Notes: generated by a model not told the origin, from the letters alone. A DNA stretch of 64,000 nucleotides from Prevotella sp. 10(H) (GCF_000711235.1 NZ_JOMI01000001.1:434001-498000), one strand, 5' to 3'; shown: positions 1 through 7,942, counted from the first letter of the stretch. Numbers and translations: made by a program.

Positions 1-697
1 AAGCGGGAACAACGCTCAGGTTATCCCCTGTATAAGTATTCGTTTTAAAGTCCATGCCGTTAGCCATCCCGCTCAATGTGGCTTCTGTGGATTCGATTCT
101 TGCCGGGTCGCCCTCTTTTATTGTCAGTTCGATGGTCAGCTGGCGCACCTGCTGCACTATGGCGGCGGTCACGGTTTTTTCTTTATCTGCTTCATAGGTT
201 ATATCTCCTATGTAGGTAAAGAGCCATCCCGGCTTCGGGTCAACGGTGTTGTTTTCAGTTGCAACTTTTACCGTCGTGCCGCTTGGCGTTATCTTCTCCG
301 CCGTATTGTACATCAGCAGGGGATAGGTGCCTGCCTCCAGTTCGGGCAAGACATTGGTATTCTTATCGAATGTCGATTCTTCACCATTGAAGATGGCAGT
401 ATAGGTTGCCGGTATGTCGATTCCTGCCGAGCGTTTCGACCAGTCGGTAATAAGGGTTATCTTGCCTTTTGTGGGTTGTGGCGGCGTTACCGGCATATCT
501 TCGAGGTCGATAAGGGTATCGCAGGAAGGGAAGATGAGGAGTACCAACAGGAGCCCCCCCGCCCCCCGAAGGGGGGATTTGGACAAAGTCCTGCTTAATA
601 ATTGTTGTATTGTTTTCGCGCCTATGCTGCGCAAATTACTCACGCTCGGCAAACCCAAACGAGTTTGTCTTTGCTCTTGCTTAATCGTAATTTTCAT
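1..697 (-). CDS. Mfa2/DUF5119-like fimbrial anchor lipoprotein (3' end outside window)
   Basis: Reading the minus strand from ATG at 697 gives an open frame of 232 codons running off the window edge. A hydrophobic stretch ending LLIFPSC is a lipobox (Cys about residue 58), followed by DTLIDLEDMPVTPP and then beta-rich sequence of the type seen in Mfa2/FimB-like minor fimbrial anchors (DUF5119). The family tethers fimbriae to the outer membrane; this assignment is from resemblance, without a search. The leader is far too long for a lipoprotein because about 43 residues encoded by a dispersed repeat (551-680) sit between MKITIK and the hydrophobic core. It lies downstream of a DUF3575 gene, a usual partner in such operons. 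Confidence 0.7.
   Translation of the reverse strand, partial: MKITIKQEQRQTRLGLPSVSNLRSIGAKTIQQLLSRTLSKSPLRGAGGLLLVLLIFPSCDTLIDLEDMPVTPPQPTKGKITLITDWSKRSAGIDIPATYTAIFNGEESTFDKNTNVLPELEAGTYPLLMYNTAEKITPSGTTVKVATENNTVDPKPGWLFTYIGDITYEADKEKTVTAAIVQQVRQLTIELTIKEGDPARIESTEATLSGMANGMDFKTNTYTGDNLSVVPA
551..680. repeat. Dispersed Bacteroidota repeat inside the 5' end of the fimbrial gene
   Basis: The segment contains a strong GC hairpin (six C at 562-567, GAA, six G at 571-576) in an otherwise AT-rich genome, then a tail that translates on the minus strand as LGLPSVSNLRSIGAKTIQQL followed by SRTLSKSPLRGAGG. I recognise this peptide as a recurrent repeat translation in Bacteroidota genomes. Here it stays in frame with the lipoprotein gene. 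Boundaries are approximate. Confidence 0.6.
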
Positions 698-809
698 ATA
701 TTGTTATTTTAGCTTTTAGCCATTAGCTGATAGCTATTAGCTTTTTGTTATTACTTCTGTATTTTTTTTCGTTGCTTTGCTAAGCCTCCCCTAGGGGAGG
801 TTGGAGGGG
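698..809. repeat. Intergenic palindromic repeats downstream of the DUF3575 gene
   Basis: The stretch has AGCT-rich repeats (TTAGCTTTTAGCCATTAGC and GATAGCTATTAGC) and a perfect 16-bp palindrome, CCTCCCCTAGGGGAGG, at 785-800. Such short GC palindromes are common between genes in this phylum and may act as a processing or attenuation hairpin between the two fimbrial genes on the minus strand. Confidence 0.5.
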
Positions 810-1382
810 CTACATCTTCCACACAAATGTCACACTCACTCCCGTAGGCCCCCAGTAGCCGTTCGATGATTTGGCTTTGATACGGTAGTCATGTCCGTCG
901 ATACGGTTGTACTCTTCCTTGTCGTGCAGATAGAGATAACCCAGCGACAGCCCGAGGTCAACCATCAGGTTGCGTCCGCAGTAGAACTGGTGTCCGAGGG
1001 TTAGTCCTCCACCCATGTATTTCCCCTGATTCCCGGTCAGGTTGTATTCGCCCATAGTGTATTGAAGGCCGATATAATTGTTTTTCAGGCTGCCGGTGTA
1101 GTAGCGTACCTGTGGTGCAACATTCCATACATGCCAGTAGCGGTTTTGGGTGTTCAGTTTCCAGTGCGCATAACCGCCTTCGACCAACAGGCCGAGGTTG
1201 TCCGTGGCTTTGTATTCCGCTCCAAGGTTCGGGGTTAACAATAGCCATGAGGCAGCGTTGGTGCGCAGGCTCAGGCTGCCTTTAGGGAAATAGGTTTGTT
1301 CTGCTTCTTTGTTTTCCTGGGCATTTAAGGAAGGAAAGCATAATAGCAGTAATAAGATGAAGGTAATAATCTTCTGTTTCAT
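810..1382 (-). CDS. DUF3575 outer-membrane beta-barrel protein
   Basis: The 190-residue protein has a clear signal peptide (MKQKIITFILLLLLCFPSLNAQ) followed by amphipathic strands with alternating aromatics (WLLLTPNLGAEYKAT, LGLLVEGGYAHW, VAPQVRYYTG, NYIGLQYTMGEYN, MGGGLTLGHQFY, MVDLGLSLGYLYLH) and a C-terminal aromatic-containing strand ending VTFVWKM. This is the DUF3575 pattern, a small outer-membrane barrel often encoded next to Mfa-type fimbrial genes. It follows three microprotein genes within 7 bp and precedes the anchor lipoprotein, so all five are probably cotranscribed. The exact function is unknown. Confidence 0.8.
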   Translation of the reverse strand: MKQKIITFILLLLLCFPSLNAQENKEAEQTYFPKGSLSLRTNAASWLLLTPNLGAEYKATDNLGLLVEGGYAHWKLNTQNRYWHVWNVAPQVRYYTGSLKNNYIGLQYTMGEYNLTGNQGKYMGGGLTLGHQFYCGRNLMVDLGLSLGYLYLHDKEEYNRIDGHDYRIKAKSSNGYWGPTGVSVTFVWKM

Positions 1383-1388
1383 ATGATA

Positions 1389-1562
1389 TTATTTAGGATT
1401 TGTCTGTTTATCAGGATAATATTTCAGATGGGTATTTTCATGTAACAGGAAAGCAATGGTCTTTCTCATCTTATTTACCCGGCGATGATAAAAAACGATC
1501 CTTACTGTCAAGGCGACGATAATTACTGATAAGGCTATGATGATTATATATGGAGTCTCCAT
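1389..1562 (-). CDS. One-TM microprotein C of a tandem triplet (57 aa)
   Basis: The frame is open from an earlier Met at 1586, but I chose ATG at 1562 because the resulting METPYIIIIALSVIIVAL start matches its two upstream neighbours. One N-terminal membrane helix is followed by a basic segment (YHRRVNKMRKTIAFLLHEN) and a short polar tail, so the tail should be cytoplasmic by the positive-inside rule. It lies 6 bp upstream of the DUF3575 gene. No known family was recognised; it could be an assembly or scaffold factor for the fimbrial operon. Confidence 0.6.
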   Translation of the reverse strand: METPYIIIIALSVIIVALTVRIVFYHRRVNKMRKTIAFLLHENTHLKYYPDKQTNPK

Positions 1563-1591
1563 TATTTCTTGTTTTTTGTTTATCATTTTTC

Positions 1592-1807
1592 TTATTCCAT
1601 ACTATTGTCTTCTTGTGATGGGTTTTTATCCGGTTCACAAGGGAGCATCAGCCGGTCTAACAGGTTATATAGTTTTTCTTTCTCTTTGTTGTTTCCCCTT
1701 GTAAACTGCAACTGTTCGCGGATAAAGCGGCTCTGGCAGATTATGACTGTTATCAGTCCGATGATGATAACCGATAGGAACAGGATGATGATATGGGTTA
1801 TTTCCAT
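1592..1807 (-). CDS. One-TM microprotein B of a tandem triplet (71 aa)
   Basis: The start MEITHIIILFLSVIIIGLITVII is a single hydrophobic helix. It is followed by a basic turn (CQSRFIREQLQFTRG) and a tail with EKEKLYNLLDRLMLP, closely matching KEKDNLYNLFERIMFP in the upstream paralogue. Clear similarity over the whole length shows tandem duplication. Function is unknown; the product is likely an inner-membrane protein with a cytoplasmic C-terminus. Confidence 0.65.
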   Translation of the reverse strand: MEITHIIILFLSVIIIGLITVIICQSRFIREQLQFTRGNNKEKEKLYNLLDRLMLPCEPDKNPSQEDNSME

Positions 1808-1832
1808 AATGCTTTATTATATATAAGATTCC

Positions 1833-2051
1833 TTATTGTTCTTTGATACCGTTTTCCGATGACTGTTTCTTCTCCTTTGGGCGTGGGAACATAATCCGCT
1901 CGAACAGGTTGTACAGGTTATCTTTTTCCTTGTCGGCACGCCAGGCAAACTTCATCAGGTCGCGCATAAAACGCCTCTGGCAGATAAGTGCTATCACCAG
2001 TGCGATGATGACGACCGAAAGGATAATGATGATGATATGCGCTGTTTCCAT
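1833..2051 (-). CDS. One-TM microprotein A of a tandem triplet (72 aa)
   Basis: An open frame reaches up to 2147, but the internal ATG at 2051 gives METAHIIIIILSVVIIALVIALI, matching the starts of the two downstream copies. The 32 extra residues upstream have no signal-peptide or domain character. After the TM helix come CQRRFMRDLMKFAW and KEKDNLYNLFERIMFP, then a polar lysine-rich tail. It is the first gene of the minus-strand fimbrial block, with a possible -7 box at 2082-2089. Unrecognised family. Confidence 0.6.
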   Translation of the reverse strand: METAHIIIIILSVVIIALVIALICQRRFMRDLMKFAWRADKEKDNLYNLFERIMFPRPKEKKQSSENGIKEQ

Positions 2052-2081
2052 CTTGCCCGATACATTGTTTATGACATGGGA

Positions 2082-2089
2082 CAAAACTA
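2082..2089 (-). promoter_or_regulatory. Candidate -7 box for the microprotein/fimbrial operon
   Basis: On the minus strand the sequence reads TAGTTTTG, a match to the Bacteroidota TAnnTTTG box, about 30 nt before ATG 2051. I see no good TTTG -33 element at the right distance, so support is limited. Confidence 0.35.
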
Positions 2090-2283
2090 TCCGGAATGGC
2101 TTTCCGCCGTATGACACAGCGTCCATTTTTTGTGACATTCCGTACAAAAATGCAGTTTAAGGAAAGTAGGTGTATTTAAACATAAAACCGTTTATAGTTC
2201 GTAAATCACTGAAAATAAAAATATTGTATATTATCGCCGGAGTTTTGACTTTTATTCTTATTCAGGCTGGTAACAAAAGGTTT

Positions 2284-2307
2284 CCGGCAATCATTTAAAA
2301 TTGCCGG
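2284..2307 (-). terminator. Hairpin after the TPR-AraC gene
   Basis: CCGGCAAT and ATTGCCGG form a perfect 8-bp stem with an 8-nt loop, about 50 bp past the stop of the minus-strand gene 2355-4286. On that strand it is followed by a T-rich stretch (CCTTTTG). It separates the regulator from the fimbrial block. The rest of the 303-bp gap (2052-2354) is AT-rich with no gene seen. Confidence 0.55.
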
Positions 2308-2354
2308 GATGAGAAATAATTAAGTAAAAGATTTTTTATCGGTATGATCGGGTA

Positions 2355-4286
2355 TCAATCCGCTTCCGGGATGTCTTCTTCGCCGCTCTCTTTTTGCTCC
2401 AAGGCCACTTTACGGTATGCGGAAGGGCTGAGGTTGTAGCAAGCCTGAAACTGACGGTAAAGTGTACGCACTGACGAAAATCCGCATGTTATGGCGATGT
2501 CTTCGATTAACAAATCGGTGCTTTCCAACAACCTTTTGGCTTCCTGTAACCGCAAATGCCTGATATATTCCTGCGGGGATTTACCTGTAAATGTTTTTAA
2601 GACCTCGAACAGATAAGTACGGTTTGTAGAAAGCCGGGTAACAAGTGTGTTCACATCCATATCCTGCAGGGCGAAATTCTTATTAGCCAGCAAATATTCA
2701 TGCACGCGGATATAGAGTTCCCGCTTCCGGTGGTCATCCGTACATTGATTGATTGAAACCTCGCCGGCAGTAGGCTGTGTATTCTCATGGAGCAGTATCC
2801 TTTCGTGCATGGCACGGACGGCATCCTGTTCTTTAATCCGAAGGTAAAGATTACGGTTTTTTTGTTGCAGTTTCTTATAAGAACAGATAAGTATCACCGA
2901 TATAATCAGACTTAAAAAAAGGATAACGGAAATAAGGATTGTCTGTGTTTTCTGCTTTTGAAGTTTTTCTTCTTTTAATGCATTCTCTTTCTCAAACACC
3001 TGTTGTTCGGCATAGGCTACAAACTGAAAATTATACGTTTTTTCTTCTTCAGCTTTAACAATAGAAACAGAATCTATATATAATGCCGCCTTATCTATAT
3101 CATTTGTTTTAAGGTAATAATCGCGAGCCAGCGCATAATATTTTTCCCAGTTGCGGATTGGAAACCCTCCGGCAATCAGATATACCCGTGCCGAATCTAT
3201 CAGTTCACGTGCTTTACCCAATTCTCCTTTTTCCATATACAGGCGGCCCAGACCAACGGCATATCCTCCGGCAAGGGTGATATCCTTCACTTGTAAAGCT
3301 CGTGGAAGAGCAATGGTGTATAATCGCATGGCCTCTTGCTTATTTCCACGCGCATTAGCATTATTGGCTATAGCTCCAATGGCTATAACATCGTAAATAG
3401 AACGGCGATTCACATTATACGGGCAGCTCAGCATGGAGAGATAAATCGAATCGGATCGTTCATAATCGCCTTTAAGCGCGTAATAACTACCAAGATAGTC
3501 TTTAGCCACCATTGCATTACTGGTAAAGAATCGTTCGTCCGATTGTCGGGCTGCTTTCTCAAATAACGGGATTGCTTTGTCGTAATATCTGCATCTGTAA
3601 TATACAAGTCCTATCATAACATGAAGATATCCCTGATCATATTCATATGGCTGGTCTTCCAGCTCTTCCAATGTGGAGAGAATCTCATTCATGAGTTCGA
3701 TTACGGGTACCTTTTGGATTTCTGGTAGCTGTATCCCGCGTAACGAGTCCATAAGAGCGCCATTCCCGATAAAAAGCATACGCTGCATTATGCGCAGTTT
3801 GGTCTGTAAATCCCCTTCTTGCTCATATTTTTTTAAAAGTTTTTTCACATACTCCCAATCGTCTTGTGTTAGCGATGGTGTAATTTTCCGGTAGACATCC
3901 ATAATGTCTATTTCCTTTGCAAGGGCAGGACTTTTGTAATTTTCGTTTGCTTTCATCATTTTCCGGTAAGCGATATCGAGCGTTCTATCGGTAATAGATG
4001 TTACAAAATAGAAATATCTTAAATCTTCGAGGATTTCACTAAATTCACGGGTAGCGATGTGATGACACATTGAATCCACATTAAAGTATAATGTTCTTCC
4101 ATCCCATATGACTAATGAATCGCATCCTTCTGTCGGAGGATAAACCTTTTCTTTCTCCCATTCCAGATTAAGCAGACTGTCGGGAATAATCATCTGTGCT
4201 TTCACATCCATGTAAAATAACGGCATAACCAATAATATAAAGGCTATAATCAGTTTCCTAAAAATGGATGATGAACACTTTTTCAT
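2355..4286 (-). CDS. TPR-containing, membrane-anchored AraC-family regulator (643 aa)
   Basis: An N-terminal signal/anchor (LIIAFILLVMPLFYMDVKAQ) is followed by about 400 residues of TPR-like helices (for example HVMIGLVYYRCRYYDKAIPLFEKAA), a second membrane helix at about residues 449-468 (ILISVILFLSLIISVILIC), a coiled linker, and a C-terminal AraC helix-turn-helix (about 535-630; NTLVTRLSTNRTYLFEVLK and ITCGFSSVRTLYRQFQ). The layout suggests a periplasmic TPR sensor and cytoplasmic DNA binding. It lies upstream of the fimbrial block on the same strand and may regulate it; that is inference. It shares its architecture with the gene at 9508. Confidence 0.85.
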   Translation of the reverse strand: MKKCSSSIFRKLIIAFILLVMPLFYMDVKAQMIIPDSLLNLEWEKEKVYPPTEGCDSLVIWDGRTLYFNVDSMCHHIATREFSEILEDLRYFYFVTSITDRTLDIAYRKMMKANENYKSPALAKEIDIMDVYRKITPSLTQDDWEYVKKLLKKYEQEGDLQTKLRIMQRMLFIGNGALMDSLRGIQLPEIQKVPVIELMNEILSTLEELEDQPYEYDQGYLHVMIGLVYYRCRYYDKAIPLFEKAARQSDERFFTSNAMVAKDYLGSYYALKGDYERSDSIYLSMLSCPYNVNRRSIYDVIAIGAIANNANARGNKQEAMRLYTIALPRALQVKDITLAGGYAVGLGRLYMEKGELGKARELIDSARVYLIAGGFPIRNWEKYYALARDYYLKTNDIDKAALYIDSVSIVKAEEEKTYNFQFVAYAEQQVFEKENALKEEKLQKQKTQTILISVILFLSLIISVILICSYKKLQQKNRNLYLRIKEQDAVRAMHERILLHENTQPTAGEVSINQCTDDHRKRELYIRVHEYLLANKNFALQDMDVNTLVTRLSTNRTYLFEVLKTFTGKSPQEYIRHLRLQEAKRLLESTDLLIEDIAITCGFSSVRTLYRQFQACYNLSPSAYRKVALEQKESGEEDIPEAD

Positions 4287-4290
4287 ATAG

Positions 4291-4298
4291 CAAATATA
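4291..4298 (-). promoter_or_regulatory. -7-like box immediately before the TPR-AraC start
   Basis: On the minus strand TATATTTG ends only 4 nt before ATG 4286. If used, transcription would begin at or within the start codon, making the mRNA leaderless. Only a poor -33 element (TTTTC) is seen, so it may be chance. Confidence 0.3.
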
Positions 4299-4340
4299 AC
4301 GTCTTCCACTTGAAAAGCGAAAAGAAAGTGAAGCTTTTAA

Positions 4341-4650
4341 CTACTGCCCTGTCCCGTATGCAGGAGTATTCTTATCGTACCAGATGCGTTCGTCCTGTAA
4401 GGTCAATGGGTTGTTTGTTCCCGGAGTAAAGCCCTGCTGTCTGAAAGCATTTTCTTTTATTGAATACATCTGGTCGGTAGGGCTTAATGCAGGTATAGGC
4501 ATACGTCGTGGGATGATATAATTTGGATTGGATGAATCGAAGGCTTTCCTTGCTAGTAATGGACTTCCTTTTTTTGGATATCCCGAACGGCGTACGGTAA
4601 CAAACAGTTCATTGGGACTATATACAAAATGGATGTATTGCTGTATATTA
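4341..4650 (-). pseudogene. C-terminal remnant of a SusD/RagB-like nutrient-binding lipoprotein
   Basis: The last ~102 codons of a SusD-like_2 type protein remain: QQYIHFVYSPNELFVTVRRS, then GYPK, IIPRRMPIP, ENAFRQQGFTPGTN and a terminal ERIWYDKNTPAYG, which resemble the conserved end of this family. The reading frame continues into the IS21 end (Met at 4718), but those first ~22 residues are element sequence. The N-terminal ~400 residues, signal peptide and any SusC partner are absent on both sides of the element. Expression is unlikely to yield a working protein. Confidence 0.75.
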
Positions 4651-4698
4651 TGGAAAAAACGGTAAAAACGACCCCTTAAAAACGGCGGAAAATGATCC
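4651..4698. repeat. Left terminal repeats of the IS21 element
   Basis: Two ~24-bp units follow the tip, each with an A-rich AACGG core and a GAxCCC end (ACGACCCC at about 4668-4675 and ATGATCCC at 4692-4699). They are inverted relative to the units at the right end. In IS21 elements such multiple terminal repeats are transposase-binding sites. The remaining bases up to istB at 4876 hold no gene. Confidence 0.7.
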
Positions 4699-4875
4699 CT
4701 TGAAGTTATGCCGTTCAAACAGTAAAAAGTTGTTCTCGGGATTGGGGTCTAAAAGAAGAAGATTTAAGCCCGAGTTAAACTTAATATTTATCGGTCTACC
4801 CAGGTAATGGGTCCACAGATTTTACAAAAATAGGTATAAGTCCCAACATCTCTATATTCGGACCCACATAATTTA

Positions 4876-5622
4876 TCAGCGATACATATTTTCATTTTTA
4901 GTTTTCCTTTTTCTGATTGATTCTCCAAATAACTCTACCCTCAGGGAATGATGTACTAATCGGTCGAGTACGGCATCGGCAACTGTTTTCTCACCAATAA
5001 CGTCATACCAACCTTTAACAGGGACCTGCGAAGTAATAATAGTAGATCTCTTTTGATGCCTGTCTTCTATTATATCCATCAGTATTCCCCTTGCCTGAGA
5101 GTCGAAAGCCTGCATACCGAAGTCATCCAGTATAAGCAGGTCCATCCTCTCGATACGTTTAAAGTCGTTTATAACAGAGCCTTTGACCTTTGCAATCTTC
5201 AGTTGGCTCATCAGTTTTGCAGTACTGGCATATAATACCTTATATCCATCCTGGCATGCTTTATTACCCAATGCGGTAGCCAGATAGCTCTTACCTGTTC
5301 CTGTGGGTCCGGTTATGAACAGGTCTTTACTTTCTGCGACAAACTCCAGGGCAGCTAACCGCTCAACCTGATTACGGTCCAGTCCCCGCTCAAAGGTGTA
5401 ATCAATCTCTTCTATCGAAGCATTGTAACGGAATGAAGCAGCTTTAACCGCCCTTTCAATAGCCCTGTTTCGGCGGTTGTCGAACTCACTGGCCACCAGG
5501 TGTCCTATAAACTGATCCTGGGTCATTTGTTCTTTCAATGTATTTTCCAGTGATGTCTTGAAGGCGTCGTGCATACCAAAAAGGCGCATCTGACGCATTT
5601 TGTCTAATGTTTGATTGTTCAT
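4876..5622 (-). CDS. istB: IstB, AAA+ ATPase helper of IS21 transposition
   Basis: The 248-residue protein has the IstB N-terminal region (TLDKMRQMRLFGMHDAFKTS), Walker A GPTGTGKSYLATALG at about residue 104 and Walker B LLILDDFGMQ. IstB belongs to the DnaC/DnaA-like AAA+ group and helps IstA choose and engage target DNA. Length and motifs fit the family with no frameshift. It starts 18 bp after istA, so the two are translated from one transcript. Confidence 0.95.
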   Translation of the reverse strand: MNNQTLDKMRQMRLFGMHDAFKTSLENTLKEQMTQDQFIGHLVASEFDNRRNRAIERAVKAASFRYNASIEEIDYTFERGLDRNQVERLAALEFVAESKDLFITGPTGTGKSYLATALGNKACQDGYKVLYASTAKLMSQLKIAKVKGSVINDFKRIERMDLLILDDFGMQAFDSQARGILMDIIEDRHQKRSTIITSQVPVKGWYDVIGEKTVADAVLDRLVHHSLRVELFGESIRKRKTKNENMYR

Positions 5623-5640
5623 TGTTTTATTTATTAAAGG

Positions 5641-7212
5641 TTATTTATAATAGTCTTTCCCCCTGATATTTTCATGCTCCGGGATGTCTGCCGTTTCTTC
5701 GGGAACCTCAATAAGTTCAGACTGGGTTTTAAGTATATCCTGTATCTCAAGGAAACTATACCTGCCATAGCTGTCGGCAAGACGGCATGCGGCAGCCAGC
5801 CTGAGAGGACCTACCTTACGGGCTAAAGACAGGATGCCCGAACAGCTTTTATTAGCCTGGTCAACATAGCGCTTCTTCTCCAATACCTTACGGATGTAAA
5901 ACTCGACATCTTCATTTATCTCGGCAGCCTGTTTAATAAAGGTCTCAGGTGACCATTCCAGGATAGCCTTATGCTTTGGAGACAAATGTTCAGGATTGGT
6001 TGTATGTTTAAACTCAAGGCGGTTACGGGTATGGCAAGCCACACAGGTATAGCCGTCAAATATCTCCACATCACTTGTCGTATAGGATATCTTCAGCTTT
6101 TTACCGATATAGATATAAGGGACGCTATAATAGTGGATATCTTCACGCAGACGGACATAGCCGTCTTTACCTACTGTTGCCATAATGTGCTTTTTTATCT
6201 GATAACGTATCGGATTTAGCGGACCCAATACATCGCGCTCAATCTCCTCAAAATAACTCCTGCGGGAGTAATTACGACGACTTAAAAGCTGGTAGTTATG
6301 TATCTCAAGGGCTGACCGTATAGCCGCATTCAATGACTTTAAGTCCGGACAACGCAGATGTTCTATCCGGGTAAAGATATCTTTGTATGTTAATTTTACA
6401 GCATTCTCTACTACTGATTTATCTTTAGGTTTACGCACACGGGCTGGTAGAACGGTTACGGCATAATGCTCGGCAAAACGCTCAAACTCTTCATTGAGTA
6501 CCGATTCGTAACGTCCGGCTTTTGTCACGGCTGCTTTCAGGTTGTCGGGAACCATTGCCTGAGGGACCCCACCGTAATAATAAAAAGCGTTTTCACAGGC
6601 TGATATAAAATCTTCCTTTGTCTGGCTGGAAACCGCTTCTACATAAGTTAACAGGCTGCAGCCCAATATAGCTACGAAGACTTCTACCTGACGGGGAGAT
6701 TCCCCATGAGGATATATCCATAATTTATCTCCTGTATAGTCGATAAACATTTTATCCCCGGCTTTATGCTCCATCCGCATCGAAGGGTTGGTAATCATCC
6801 GGTAACGCTGGATAGCCAATCGGAACTGAGTAAGTCCATAGCCATCAGGATGGTTCTGTCGATATTTATCCCATTGCTGGAGGGTAGTGGCTCCTTTACG
6901 TCCAAGTTCTTTGCAGATATCGGGCATTAAACCTTCCAATTCTTCCAGGCGGGGATTAGGTTGAAGCATACAAGCCGGTACACAAAACAGGTCGTGAAGC
7001 TCGGCATCACTTTTGCCATGAAACTCTTCGTAGGTCATTTTCAAAGAGTTCCACTTTTGAACGTATTTTTTTACTGTATTACGTGAGGTGCGAGCCATCG
7101 CTGCGATGGTCTTTAAACCCGTTTGCTCCTCATACAAACGGATAATGGTTCTAAGTTTGTTCATCTTAATTGGTATGTTCGGCATAATCTTCTGATTTTG
7201 GTCGCCGGTCAA
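5641..7212 (-). CDS. istA: IstA, DDE transposase of the IS21 family
   Basis: The 523-residue protein starts with a helix-turn-helix (IIRLYEEQTGLKTIAAMART then SRNTVKKYV) and contains an rve-type integrase core. The acidic residues appear in MFIDYTGDKLWI, MVPDNLKAAV and the following DKSVVENAVK, giving the D-D-E set. IstA cuts and joins the element ends with IstB. The start at 7212 is the first Met; MPNIPIKMNKL slightly downstream is an alternative. The frame is intact. Confidence 0.95.
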   Translation of the reverse strand: MTGDQNQKIMPNIPIKMNKLRTIIRLYEEQTGLKTIAAMARTSRNTVKKYVQKWNSLKMTYEEFHGKSDAELHDLFCVPACMLQPNPRLEELEGLMPDICKELGRKGATTLQQWDKYRQNHPDGYGLTQFRLAIQRYRMITNPSMRMEHKAGDKMFIDYTGDKLWIYPHGESPRQVEVFVAILGCSLLTYVEAVSSQTKEDFISACENAFYYYGGVPQAMVPDNLKAAVTKAGRYESVLNEEFERFAEHYAVTVLPARVRKPKDKSVVENAVKLTYKDIFTRIEHLRCPDLKSLNAAIRSALEIHNYQLLSRRNYSRRSYFEEIERDVLGPLNPIRYQIKKHIMATVGKDGYVRLREDIHYYSVPYIYIGKKLKISYTTSDVEIFDGYTCVACHTRNRLEFKHTTNPEHLSPKHKAILEWSPETFIKQAAEINEDVEFYIRKVLEKKRYVDQANKSCSGILSLARKVGPLRLAAACRLADSYGRYSFLEIQDILKTQSELIEVPEETADIPEHENIRGKDYYK

Positions 7213-7274
7213 GCTAACAAAATCTTACACTTTTAATACCATCTTTGAACAACTTTTTAACAATTACCCTTGCC

Positions 7275-7395
7275 GGGGTCAGTTTGAAACGTTTTTAGGG
7301 GATCACTTTCATCCGTTTTCAAGGGGTCAGTTTCGACCGTTTTTTAATGGCCATTTTCCGCCGTTTTTAAGGGGTCGTTTTTACCGTTTTTTCCA
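7275..7395. repeat. Right terminal repeats of the IS21 element (five ~24-bp units)
   Basis: Five near-tandem units share a GGGGTCAgTTTnnnCCGTTTTT pattern: GGGGTCAGTTTGAAACG at 7275, GGGGATCACTTTCATCCG, GGGGTCAGTTTCGACCG, TGGCCATTTTCCGCCG and GGGGTCGTTTTTACCG. The last unit runs into the tip at 7395. They are presumed IstA-binding sites. Confidence 0.75.
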
Positions 7396-7564
7396 AATAG
7401 CAATCAGAGTTAAATTGAATGACTTAACTCACAATATGGATTTGTCAAGAATGCCGGAACCTGATACTAAAGATTTAGATCGATTGAAAAGATATAAAAA
7501 AGAATACCGGACCATTCTGGAATATTTGGGCCCCGTAAGCTGGGACTGGGACGATTCCGATTAA
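7396..7564 (+). pseudogene. 3' remnant of an unknown gene cut by the IS21 element
   Basis: An open frame runs out of the element end and encodes IAIRVKLNDLTHNMDLSRMP followed by EPDTKDLDRLKRYKKEYRTI and a tail LEYLGPVSWDWDDSD with a TAA at 7562-7564. An internal ATG at 7436 could start a 42-residue peptide, but the continuity of the frame up to the junction suggests the C-terminus of a larger protein. It precedes the excisionase-like gene by 22 bp, so all three were probably one operon. I do not recognise the family. Confidence 0.5.
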
Positions 7565-7586
7565 CTATCCACTAAAACTATATAGC

Positions 7587-7931
7587 ATGGAAAATACAAA
7601 CGACAAAGAAGAATTAACTCTCCAAAATGTACCAAAGGCTGTTAATTATCTCATTAACGAAATCGCCGAAATGCGAGCTGTCTTAGTAAGTATTGAAACC
7701 GGATTAGGACTGGGTGCTCATAAGCACAGACCAATTGGTATTGAAAGAGTATGTGAGATTTTAGACCAAACTGAAAGGGTGGTAAAGAAAATGATACGGA
7801 ATAATACGATTCCCTACTATAAAGTAGAAAAGAAAATCTACTTTTTTGAAGATGAACTGATCAAGTGGATAGAGAAATCCCGTGTTCCTACTTTTGATGA
7901 AAGATATGCCAATACCAGAAGAAGATATTAA
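7587..7931 (+). CDS. Excisionase-like helix-turn-helix DNA-binding protein
   Basis: The 114-residue protein has an N-terminal helical segment (VPKAVNYLINEIAEMRAVLV) and a C-terminal winged-helix/MerR-like unit: IGIERVCEILDQTERVVKKM, IRNNTIPYYKV, KKIYFFEDELIKWIEKS. This is the layout of Bacteroidota HTH_17/excisionase-type proteins, frequent in mobile and accessory modules. It lies between the truncated remnant and the 395-residue gene (11 bp gap). Whether it controls excision or only transcription cannot be told. Confidence 0.75.
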   Translation: MENTNDKEELTLQNVPKAVNYLINEIAEMRAVLVSIETGLGLGAHKHRPIGIERVCEILDQTERVVKKMIRNNTIPYYKVEKKIYFFEDELIKWIEKSRVPTFDERYANTRRRY

Positions 7932-7942
7932 AAACTTTTGCT

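Larger units (their letters stand above)
4651..7395 (-). mobile_element. IS21-family insertion sequence, 2745 bp
   Basis: The two ends are matching inverted repeats, starting TGGAAAAAACGGTAAAAACG at 4651 and its complement ending at 7395, with TG...CA tips. Inside are istA (7212-5641) and istB (5622-4876) in the usual order on one strand. Both frames look intact, so the element could be active. Flanks do not show a target duplication: the left ends TATATTA and the right begins AATAGCA. The two flanks belong to different truncated genes. Confidence 0.9.

Noticed and set aside
414-719. Plus-strand 101-codon frame
   Set aside because: It is antisense to the fimbrial anchor lipoprotein and the repeat; the minus frame has a lipobox and family-like sequence.
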